Of a stretch of 64,000 nt of DNA, positions 37,794-44,817 are shown piece by piece (position 1 is the stretch's first letter; every line of letters starts with the position of its first letter). The translations under genes were made by a program, and so were the position numbers. Location of the stretch: the NCBI RefSeq assembly GCF_023156385.1, contig NZ_JAKZAK010000020.1, forward strand, positions 1 to 64,000, in the 5' to 3' direction. Source of the stretch: Marinobacter xestospongiae (GTDB taxonomy: Bacteria; Pseudomonadota; Gammaproteobacteria; Pseudomonadales; Oleiphilaceae). A model generated the notes under the pieces. The model saw nothing but the letters and a program-made list of their open reading frames with translations, did no database searches and was not told the DNA's origin.

Positions 37794-38492
37794 ATGTCAC
37801 GAACGGAGCGCCTGCTCGACATCCTGCAGATTCTGCGACGCCATCGCCGACCGGTGAGCGGGGCGGTATTGGCGCAGGAAACCGGCGTATCCCTGCGCAC
37901 ACTCTACCGCGACATCGCCACACTGCAGTCGATGGGCGCGGAGATCGACGGCGAACCCGGTATGGGCTATGTCCTGAAACCGGGGTTTCTGTTGCCACCA
38001 CTGATGTTGTCACCCACAGAAATCGAGGCCCTGGCCCTGGGTCTGAAATGGGCCAGTCAGCGAACCGACGCCCCCATGGGCGAAGCCGCCCGCAACGCTA
38101 TGGCCAAGGTCGGGGCAGTGCTGCCACCGGAGCTGCGCCATCGCTTCGAAGATGACGCCCTGGCGGTGATTCCCCGCTGGGAAGCCGCGGAGCGGGAAGA
38201 CCTGCCAGTGATCCGTCAGGCCCTGGGCGAGGAGCGCAAGCTGTTGCTCGGCTACGCCGACCAGCACGGCGCCCGGAGCGAGCGCGTGGTCTGGCCGATC
38301 ACCGTTGGCTACATGGACGCCACCCAGATCCTGGCCGCCTGGTGCGAACTGCGTGGCGACTATCGCCACTTCCGGGTCGACCGCATTGAACACGTCACCC
38401 TGTTACCGGCAAGGATGCCAAGGCGGCGCCGGGACCTGCAGAAAGAGTGGCGGGACACGATCCTGCAGAACCGTCCTGCAGCACCGTCCTGA
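37794..38492 (+). CDS. YafY-type WYL-domain transcriptional regulator
   Basis: A 232-residue regulator with an N-terminal winged HTH (about residues 1-60; SRTERLLDILQILRRHRRPVSG and SLRTLYRDIATLQSMGA) and a WYL-related ligand-binding region (about 140-210; RVVWPITVGYMDATQILAAWCELRGDYRHFRVDRI). It starts 11 bp after the peptidase-barrel gene and 97 bp before a GST. The ligand and targets are unknown; control of the neighbouring GST is possible but not shown. Confidence 0.88.
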   Translation: MSRTERLLDILQILRRHRRPVSGAVLAQETGVSLRTLYRDIATLQSMGAEIDGEPGMGYVLKPGFLLPPLMLSPTEIEALALGLKWASQRTDAPMGEAARNAMAKVGAVLPPELRHRFEDDALAVIPRWEAAEREDLPVIRQALGEERKLLLGYADQHGARSERVVWPITVGYMDATQILAAWCELRGDYRHFRVDRIEHVTLLPARMPRRRRDLQKEWRDTILQNRPAAPS

Positions 38493-38588
38493 AACACCCT
38501 GCTGACAAAAACTGACAGCAGACCAGGGTACAGTCTCTCCACACCGAAGGCGTCAGTCCCGACGCCCAAACACCGCAAGGAGACCGAC

Positions 38589-39218
38589 ATGACCAGGGAA
38601 CTGCAGTTCTACACCAACCCACAATCCCGCGGCAACATCGTGCACTGGATGCTCGAAGAGCTGGGCCAGCCCTACACCACTCACGTGCTGCACTATGAAA
38701 ACACCATGAAAGCACCGGAGTATCTGGCCATTAATCCTATGGGCAAAGTCCCCGCCATCCAGCACGGCGATGTGGTGGTCACCGAAGCGGCGGCTATCTG
38801 TGCCTACCTGGCAGACGCGTTCCCGGAGGCTGGACTTGCTCCTACCAACCGCGGCGAGTACTACCGCTGGCTGTTTTTTGCCGCCGCCTGTGGAGAGCCT
38901 GCCATGAGTGATCATGCCACCGGCTGGGACGCCAACACGCCGGAACTGCAGAAACGCTTTGGCTACGGCAGCTTCGAGCAGACGTTTGAGGTCATGGCGG
39001 ACTGGCTGAGCGATCGCACCTACGTGGCAGGCGACCAGTTCAGCGCCGCCGATGTCTACGTGGCGTCACTGCTGAACTTTGGCATCCTGTTCGATCTGAT
39101 CCCCAAGAAGCCGGTGTTTGAAGCCTATCTCAAACCCCTGCTGGCACGCCCCGCCAAGCAGAGGGCGGAAGAACAGATCCTGCAGTTGATGGCGGCTGAA
39201 GCCGACGTGGCCGGTTAG
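38589..39218 (+). CDS. Glutathione S-transferase family protein
   Basis: A 209-residue GST. The thioredoxin-fold N-terminus begins LQFYTNPQSRGNIVHWMLEELG and has the cis-Pro in NPMGKVPAIQ and the ESxx-type VVTEAAAICAYLADAFP (about residues 62-78). The helical C-terminal domain has GDQFSAADVYVASLL with the N-capping Asp. It is a cytosolic conjugation or detoxification enzyme of unknown substrate. CAAGGAGA lies upstream of the ATG. It follows a WYL regulator. Confidence 0.92.
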   Translation: MTRELQFYTNPQSRGNIVHWMLEELGQPYTTHVLHYENTMKAPEYLAINPMGKVPAIQHGDVVVTEAAAICAYLADAFPEAGLAPTNRGEYYRWLFFAAACGEPAMSDHATGWDANTPELQKRFGYGSFEQTFEVMADWLSDRTYVAGDQFSAADVYVASLLNFGILFDLIPKKPVFEAYLKPLLARPAKQRAEEQILQLMAAEADVAG

Positions 39219-39311
39219 AAAAGGAAAGATGCCAGGACGGCACGGCAGCGAGCCGTCCTGCTCGTTCAAACAAAGCCTGGCGTGCGAATACCGAGCAGCA
39301 GGCCGGCTGCT

Positions 39312-39581
39312 TCAGTCCGAGTTTCCGGCACTCGAAGGTAGCCGTCTGAACAACGCGACCAGAAGCAACCCAATTACCAGCCCGATGAGACTCCAGGGGT
39401 AAGCATCGCCAACAAAATAATCCCCGAGCACCGCACCAAAACAGAAACCACCAACCCCGAACCGGAAGCACTAACGCCGGAGTTGTCTGGCTCGTTTCTT
39501 TCTTTGCCTCATCGCCCGTTCACGACGGTAGGGCTCCAGTATCGCTTCGGCAACGTCGTCTGCCTGTTCTCTGGATATCAC
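39312..39581 (-). pseudogene. Small membrane protein gene interrupted by an amber codon
   Basis: An 89-codon frame starts at GTG 39581 with a good GGGAGG five bases upstream. It encodes a charged N-terminal part (SREQADDVAEAILEPYRRE and an R/K-rich stretch), reaches an in-frame TAG at codon 37 (39471-39473), and then continues as a clean hydrophobic helix (SLIGLVIGLLLVALF) up to TGA at 39312-39314. The two halves look like one small inner-membrane protein with a basic cytoplasmic N-terminus. A recent nonsense mutation is the simplest reading; readthrough or a sequencing error are alternatives. An ATG eight codons further upstream is also in frame. Confidence 0.5.
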
Positions 39582-39727
39582 TACCACCTCCCTGCTCTCT
39601 TGCATGATGATCGAACGCTTTATCGGATCTAATGCCGGCACCTACCCTGTGGCGGCGATGACGTCTGCATTGTAATGCCTAAGAGCACGGACTTCCTGCA
39701 ACAGCCGCGCCCCATTCCACTTTGGCT
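39582..39727. other. Short intergenic remainder
   Basis: Beyond the interrupted small gene the rest of the 39219-39727 gap shows no gene or clear signal. It lies between the GST and the converging flavodoxin-like gene. Confidence 0.3.
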
Positions 39728-40270
39728 CTACTCCACCCAGGCCGCCCTGCGGTCAACCAGCGCCGGGAGCTTCCGCCACCAAGCCTGCCCGGGAGCCGGT
39801 TGTCGACGAACGTCATCAGGGGTTTTGTCGCGGGCGTGATAGTGGTGTACGAACTCCATTCCCAGATAATTTACGGTATGGATGAACGGGTCCACAAAGG
39901 CATGGGGCGCATGCTTGGTGTAGCTGGTTGACAGCAAAGACGCCTGTTTTCGGCGCAGTTGCCTCAGTTGTTCCCGCAGCTCGGGCGGATCCATGTACTC
40001 GGTCAGGCGATCAAAGAAGGCCTTCATCTGCGGTGTGGTGTTGTACCAGTAAACCGGGGAGGCAAACACCCAATGCTTGAAAGCCAGCAACTCGGTGACC
40101 AGGGGCCTGAAATCATCGGCCTGGTCCGGCAGGTCGTAACGGTAGGGATTGATACGATAGTCGTTGAGCACAATGACCCTGGCGTCCAGTTTGCCAGCCA
40201 GAGTCTCTGCGGCCTGGCGGGTATTACCATCGGGTCTCGCGCTGGAAAAAATGATGACATGCGGGTTCAT
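39728..40270 (-). CDS. Flavodoxin-fold NAD(P)H-dependent oxidoreductase
   Basis: A 180-residue FMN-type reductase. The phosphate-binding loop is SSARPDGNTRQAAETL (about residues 9-24) and the isoalloxazine-side loop ASPVYWYNTTPQMKAFFDRL (about 74-93). It resembles NADPH-dependent FMN reductases and quinone reductases. Directly upstream, at -10/-35 distance, lies a near-perfect SoxR-type operator reading towards this gene, so it is probably induced by redox-cycling compounds. It is divergent from a GST. The substrate is unknown. Confidence 0.9.
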   Translation of the reverse strand: MNPHVIIFSSARPDGNTRQAAETLAGKLDARVIVLNDYRINPYRYDLPDQADDFRPLVTELLAFKHWVFASPVYWYNTTPQMKAFFDRLTEYMDPPELREQLRQLRRKQASLLSTSYTKHAPHAFVDPFIHTVNYLGMEFVHHYHARDKTPDDVRRQPAPGQAWWRKLPALVDRRAAWVE

Positions 40271-40300
40271 TTCGCCTTCCTCTCAGATCAAGTCAGGCAC

Positions 40301-40331
40301 AGCCTAGGACCTCAAGCCAACTTGAGGTCAA
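40301..40331 (-). promoter_or_regulatory. SoxR-type operator/promoter
   Basis: GACCTCAAG-CCAA-CTTGAGGTC (40308-40329) is a 9-bp perfect palindrome matching the SoxR box CCTCAAG/CTTGAGG. On the minus strand it is embedded between a -35 TTGACC (40331-40326) and a -10 TAGGCT (40306-40301) with the 19-bp spacer typical of MerR-family promoters. The expected start site leaves a leader of about 20-25 nt before the flavodoxin-like gene. No soxR is in this window. The divergent GST could share the control. Confidence 0.8.
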
Positions 40332-40452
40332 GAGCCTTTATCAGCATGCCCGCAGATCGGGCAAACATCCCAACTCCACCTGGCCCGCCAGCGAAATTCC
40401 AACCATACTGCCGGAACCTCAACAAAACGGTGCAAGCGAAGGGAGACGCTGT

Positions 40453-41091
40453 ATGACCGAACTGATTCTGACCACCTTCGACTGGGTGCCCGACATTCCC
40501 CGTGGGTATGTTCGGGATCTACGCGTGCGTTGGGCACTGGAAGAGGCCGGACTTCCCTATCGGGTGGAATCCACACCCTTCAGCGAACGGGGCGAGGCAC
40601 ATTTTGCCCACCATCCGTTTGGTCAGGCTCCCTGGCTGACCGATGGCGATCAGTCGATCTTCGAGACGGGCGCCATCCTGCTCCACCTGGGTGAACGCAG
40701 TGAAACTCTGCTGCCATCCGACCCGGCCGCTCGCAGCGATGCGATCCAGTGGGTGTTTGCCGCTCTCAATTCGGTTGAGATGGCCACCCTGCCCTGGTCC
40801 CTTTACAAGTTCTCCGGCGACGAGGAAAGCACCCCCGGGCGCGACGTCCTGGAGGGGTTTCTAGCATCTCGCCTGGAGCATCTGGAAGGCATTCTGGCCA
40901 ACCGTGACTGGCTTACTGGTGGCTTCTCGATTGCCGATATCCTGATGGCCGATGTGTTACGACTGGTTGACCGGTTCGATGGCCTGGCCGAGGCTCCACA
41001 CTGCCACGACTACGTGTGTCGGGCCACGGCGCGGCCGGCCTTCAAAAAAGCCTACGCCGACCAGATGGCACACTTCGCAGCGGCGGACTGA
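40453..41091 (+). CDS. Glutathione S-transferase family protein
   Basis: A 212-residue GST. The N-terminal domain has VRDLRVRWALEEAGLPY, the cis-Pro region PFGQAPWLTDGDQSIFETGAI (about residues 55-75) and LHLGERSETLLP. The C-terminal helical domain has NRDWLTGGFSIADILMADVL. It differs clearly from the GST at 38589 and is not a duplicate. GAAGGGAG precedes the ATG. It is divergent from the flavodoxin-like gene across the SoxR-type box, so both may belong to a redox-stress response. Confidence 0.92.
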   Translation: MTELILTTFDWVPDIPRGYVRDLRVRWALEEAGLPYRVESTPFSERGEAHFAHHPFGQAPWLTDGDQSIFETGAILLHLGERSETLLPSDPAARSDAIQWVFAALNSVEMATLPWSLYKFSGDEESTPGRDVLEGFLASRLEHLEGILANRDWLTGGFSIADILMADVLRLVDRFDGLAEAPHCHDYVCRATARPAFKKAYADQMAHFAAAD

Positions 41092-41146
41092 GTCGCCAGA
41101 TTGGTGATCCAGTGTGACTGAAAGCTCAGCCCTGTTTCTGACGCCA

Positions 41147-41170
41147 TAAAAAATCCCCGCCGAAGCGGGG
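41147..41170 (-). terminator. Rho-independent terminator of the peroxiredoxin gene
   Basis: CCCCGC-CGAA-GCGGGG (41155-41170) with a T run on the minus strand (A run 41148-41153), 26 bp beyond the peroxiredoxin stop. The tetraloop is TTCG on the transcribed strand, a very stable hairpin. Confidence 0.9.
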
Positions 41171-41195
41171 TTCTCTGAGTCAGCCGAAACCTGTC

Positions 41196-41798
41196 TTACA
41201 GGCCTTCAACTTCCTCACTCAGGTACTTGGCCACGCCTTCGGGAGACGCGTTCATGCCCTTGTCGCCCTTGTTCCAGCCAGCCGGGCACACTTCACCGTG
41301 CTCTTCGTGGAACTGCAGGGCATCAACCAGACGCACCAGCTCGTCAATGTTACGGCCCAGTGGCAGGTCGTTGATGATCTGGGAACGTACGATGCCGTTC
41401 TTGTCGATCAGGAAGGCGCCACGGAACGCCATGCCACCTTCGGATTCCACGTCATAGGCCTTGCTGATGTCGTGGTTCATGTCGGCGGCCATGGTGTATT
41501 TCACTGGGCCGATGCCGCCATTGTTGACCGGGGTGTTACGCCAGGCGTTGTGGGTGAAGTGGGAGTCGATGGATACGCTGATCACTTCCACGCCACGCTC
41601 TTTCAGGGCATCCATGCGCTTGTCCAGGGCAATCAGTTCAGACGGGCACACGAAGGTGAAGTCCAGTGGGTAGAAGAAGATGATTGCCGGCTTGCCCTTG
41701 ATGGTATCCGCCAGGTTGAATTCATCGACGATGCTGCCATCGCCCAGTACGGCAGGAACGGTAAAGTCGGGAGCCGGTTTGCCTACGAGTACGCCCAT
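41196..41798 (-). CDS. Typical 2-Cys peroxiredoxin (AhpC/Prx1 group)
   Basis: A 200-residue peroxidase reducing H2O2 and organic peroxides. The peroxidatic Cys is in FYPLDFTFVCPSELIAL (about residue 51) and the resolving Cys in HGEVCPAGWNKGDKG (about residue 172). The C-terminal extension after it is normal for typical 2-Cys enzymes. GGAG sits eight bases before the ATG. A minus-strand TATAGT (41914-41919) may be its -10. A strong TTCG-loop terminator follows, so it is monocistronic. Confidence 0.96.
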   Translation of the reverse strand: MGVLVGKPAPDFTVPAVLGDGSIVDEFNLADTIKGKPAIIFFYPLDFTFVCPSELIALDKRMDALKERGVEVISVSIDSHFTHNAWRNTPVNNGGIGPVKYTMAADMNHDISKAYDVESEGGMAFRGAFLIDKNGIVRSQIINDLPLGRNIDELVRLVDALQFHEEHGEVCPAGWNKGDKGMNASPEGVAKYLSEEVEGL

Positions 41799-41967
41799 GG
41801 TGTGATCTCCATATGATCTGAGTTGGGGTGTTGCCGGGTCCAGCCCGGCGTAATGATCTGTTGCTACGGGGATATTGCGGCAGACGACTGCAAATTCAAC
41901 CCGTCATCGGCGCACTATACCGAGGGTTTTGTCACAGCGTGATGAACGTCAGGCAGCAAACAGCCAA

Positions 41968-41998
41968 TAAAAAACCCCGACGCCAGCGCCGGGGTTTC
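41968..41998 (-). terminator. Rho-independent terminator of the acyl-CoA reductase gene
   Basis: A hairpin with AAACCCCG/CGGGGTTT outer stem and CGC/GCG inner stem, followed on the minus strand by six T (A run 41969-41974), lies 26 bp past the reductase stop. The plus-strand side also ends in TTTCTTT, so it may work both ways. Confidence 0.85.
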
Positions 41999-42024
41999 TT
42001 TACAGCCGGTTGAATTGCCCGCCG

Positions 42025-44010
42025 TTACCAGTAGATCCCCCGCATGATGGCCGCAAACGCCACCTGCTCGGTGGACACCTTGGGCTTCTCGCCGGATTTG
42101 GTGCCAGCCGCCGCGGCGGTATCCGGGAACATCCGGTAACCGGTGTTCATCACAATCTCACCCATCTTCGGCGCCAGGGCGTGGAGCACCTGGGCGAAGA
42201 TCCCCAGGCGGGTAGCGATGCGCTTGGGCCGATAGACGATGGCGTCTGCCACCATCTGCGCCGCTTCCTCTGGCGTCAGGGTGGGCACCGAGTCATAGAT
42301 CTTGGTGGGCGCGATCATCGGCGTCTTCACCAGCGGCATGTTGATGGTGGTGAAGGTAACGTTGCGATCCGACCATTCTGCCGCCGCACAGCGACTGAAC
42401 GCATCCAGCGCCGACTTGGAGGCGACGTAGGATGAGAAGCGGGGCGCATTGGTGAGGACACCAATGGAGGAAATGTTCACCACATGGCCCCGGTTGTGCT
42501 CCAGCATCGACGGCGCAAAGCCCATGATCAGCCGCACGGCCCCGAAGTAGTTGAGCTGCATGGTGCGCTCAAAATCGTGGAAGCGGTCAAACGACAGCGC
42601 CAGCGAACGACGAATGGAACGGCCGGCGTTGTTCACCAGAACGTCCACCTTGCCGTGGTTGTCGAGCACGGTTTTGACGAACCGGTCGCAGTCGTCCATG
42701 TCAGCGAAATCACACTGGTAGGCGTGGACGTTGCCGCCCAGCTCTTCCAGTTCCGCCACCACTTCATCCAGCTTTTCCTTGGTGCGGGCACCAATCACCA
42801 GCACCGCACCGGCTTCGGCCAGCTTGCGGGCCGTGGCCAGACCAATACCGGACGTGGCACCGGTGACCACACACACCCGTCCTTCGACCGTACCCTTGAG
42901 GGTACGATCCTTGAACAGGTCCGGGTCCAGGTGACGTTCCCAGTAGTCCCAGATCGCCGGTGCGTAATCCGGCAGCCGGGGCACCTCGATGCCGGAGCCC
43001 TTCAGCACCCGCTCGGTTTCCCGGGCATCAAACCGGGTGGGGTAGTTGATAAAGGACATCACCGAAGGCGGAATGCCCAGATCGTCCAGCACCGCGCCCG
43101 TCAGGCGTTTGACCGGCGGCAGATTTTTCAGGCTCTGGCGGATAAACGGCGGCACAAAGCCAAACATGCGGGAATCGATCCGCATCGCCATCCGCGGTGC
43201 ATGGCCGGCGTCGGAGAAAATATTGAGAATCTCACCCACTTTGTAGGGGTCGGTGTCCACCAGATGGAAACACTGACCATCTTCACCTTCGGCATGGGCT
43301 ATGTGATCCAGCGCATCAACCACAAAGTCCACCGGCACAATGTTCAGGCGGCCGCCTTCAATGCCAATGGTCGGCACCCACTGGGGAATGGCGTGGCGGA
43401 TCTTCTGGATCAATTTGAAGAAGTAGTAGGGGCCGTCCACTTTATCCATTTCACCGGTGCTGGAATGGCCGATCACCATTCCCGGGCGGTAGATCCGAAA
43501 CGGCACTTTGCAGCTCTCACGCACGACCCGTTCGGATTCGTGCTTGGTCAGCAGGTAAGGATGGTCAAGCTTTTCCGCTTCCTCGAACATGTCTTCGCGG
43601 AAGGTGCCCTTGAAAAGCCCCGCCGCAGCGATGGAGGAGACGTGGTGAAAGCAGCCGGCCTGCATCTGCTCAGCCGCCTCCAGGGCATGACGGGTGCCTT
43701 CAATGTTGGCCGTTTGCTGGGCATCTTCGTCGGCGCCCATGTCGTAGACCGCCGCCAGATGGAAAAAGTGATCCACCTTGCCCCGCAGCGCTTCCAGTTC
43801 GGCACTGGCAATGCCCAGACCGGGACGGGAAAGATCACCAATCACCGCCTTCACCCGATCCGAATCGGCACCCCAACGTTCCCGCAGACGCTCCAGCTTG
43901 TCCTGGGACTGCTCCCGCACCAGCACGTGCACCGTGCCGCCTCGGGCAAGCAGTTTTTCCACCAGAAAACGACCAATGAAGCCGGTACCACCCGTCAAAA
44001 AGTAATTCAT
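42025..44010 (-). CDS. Fatty acyl-CoA reductase, alcohol-forming (Marinobacter type)
   Basis: A 661-residue fusion of two short-chain-dehydrogenase modules. The N-terminal extended SDR (GGTGFIGR at residues 7-14; YLLTK with Tyr152/Lys156) belongs to the NAD-binding_4 reductase family. The C-terminal classical SDR has TGATSGIG at 383-390, Ser514/515 and the YVASK Tyr528/Lys532. Length, domain order and ends (MNYFLTGGTGF, MRGIYW) match the Marinobacter enzyme that reduces acyl-CoA through the aldehyde to the fatty alcohol for wax-ester synthesis. It is monocistronic, with its own terminator and a long AT-rich upstream region. Confidence 0.95.
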   Translation of the reverse strand: MNYFLTGGTGFIGRFLVEKLLARGGTVHVLVREQSQDKLERLRERWGADSDRVKAVIGDLSRPGLGIASAELEALRGKVDHFFHLAAVYDMGADEDAQQTANIEGTRHALEAAEQMQAGCFHHVSSIAAAGLFKGTFREDMFEEAEKLDHPYLLTKHESERVVRESCKVPFRIYRPGMVIGHSSTGEMDKVDGPYYFFKLIQKIRHAIPQWVPTIGIEGGRLNIVPVDFVVDALDHIAHAEGEDGQCFHLVDTDPYKVGEILNIFSDAGHAPRMAMRIDSRMFGFVPPFIRQSLKNLPPVKRLTGAVLDDLGIPPSVMSFINYPTRFDARETERVLKGSGIEVPRLPDYAPAIWDYWERHLDPDLFKDRTLKGTVEGRVCVVTGATSGIGLATARKLAEAGAVLVIGARTKEKLDEVVAELEELGGNVHAYQCDFADMDDCDRFVKTVLDNHGKVDVLVNNAGRSIRRSLALSFDRFHDFERTMQLNYFGAVRLIMGFAPSMLEHNRGHVVNISSIGVLTNAPRFSSYVASKSALDAFSRCAAAEWSDRNVTFTTINMPLVKTPMIAPTKIYDSVPTLTPEEAAQMVADAIVYRPKRIATRLGIFAQVLHALAPKMGEIVMNTGYRMFPDTAAAAGTKSGEKPKVSTEQVAFAAIMRGIYW

Positions 44011-44497
44011 AGCTTGTCCATCCTGCTTGGGGAGTGCGGGAAGGTTCGCCTGGTCAGCTTCCGGCTCGGACGCCCTCAGGCCTCACCACCTCACTCCATT
44101 GATTCTGTTGTTATGTCCTTGCTGTTCAGGGCTGCCATGGCGTCACGCGTAGCCGGCACCAGTGCAGCAACCGGGTTAGGCGCCCCAAAACGAGTAGGAT
44201 TGTACTTTAGTATGACTGACAAGTATTCCACTTTATTAGAGTCTTTACTCTTTTATCTTATTGATTTGAATAGAGTATCTGCTCTACATCCCTGTGACAC
44301 ACTGCACACTTCCAGAGCCCGGGATCACCGCTGAAACGGTGACATCCACCAGGCACATTGCCAGAGACTAGCACAGCAGCAGGCGCTGACCGCAGCCACC
44401 CGCCACGCCATTACAAACCAGACATGCAAGCCCCCGCCGGCAGTGCGATAATCCGGGGCATCACATTCCCGACTACCTGCAACCGACGGATACCGAC
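44011..44497. other. Promoter region of the acyl-CoA reductase gene
   Basis: About 490 bp without a gene. The part 44195-44290 is strikingly AT-rich. It contains AGAGT (44238-44242) facing ACTCT (44247-44251), a small palindrome with a 4-bp spacer, and AGAG/CTCT again at 44272-44285. The promoter of the minus-strand reductase probably lies here, with a long leader. No promoter hexamer pair was convincing. The plus-strand small gene at 44498 must also be transcribed from this region. Confidence 0.4.
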
Positions 44498-44797
44498 ATG
44501 TCCCAGCAAGATCCCAACGCCCAACGTTATATCGCCATCGCCCGGGCCTGCCTGAAAGCCATCAACGACACCGCCGCCGGAGACAGTTCCCGGGAGCAGA
44601 AAATCCAGGCGGTGTACCAGGCCATCGACGACGCCTTCCAGGCCGAGTTCGCCGAGTATCGCCAGTCTGTCGCGGTGATGGCTTCAGTGCTGGAGCGCAT
44701 TGGTTCCGGCCAGCTGGACGCCGATGCCGCCGCCAAGCTGGCGCGCAAGACCTTGGACCAGCAACCGGAAAGCACCCGCAACGCCATCATCCACTGA
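44498..44797 (+). CDS. Hypothetical small helical protein
   Basis: A 99-residue protein, apparently all helical and acidic at the centre (YQAIDDAFQAEFAEYRQSVAVMASVLERIGSG), with no signal peptide, cysteine or metal motif. I do not recognise the family. It starts 40-50 bp after a GC-rich stretch and ends 20 bp before the pitrilysin-type protease gene, so the two may be co-transcribed. Codon use looks like its neighbours. The divergent gene is the acyl-CoA reductase. Confidence 0.65.
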   Translation: MSQQDPNAQRYIAIARACLKAINDTAAGDSSREQKIQAVYQAIDDAFQAEFAEYRQSVAVMASVLERIGSGQLDADAAAKLARKTLDQQPESTRNAIIH

Positions 44798-44817
44798 CCT
44801 GATCGCGAGAGCCGAGC

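Noticed and set aside
36418..38013. A 531-codon open frame antisense to the peptidase-barrel and WYL genes
   Set aside because: It spans two real genes on the other strand and has no recognisable domain.
42484..44334. A 616-codon open frame antisense to the acyl-CoA reductase
   Set aside because: It mirrors a high-GC gene with strong codon bias. Its composition (many H, Q, R) is typical of an antisense shadow, and the opposite strand is a well-recognised enzyme.
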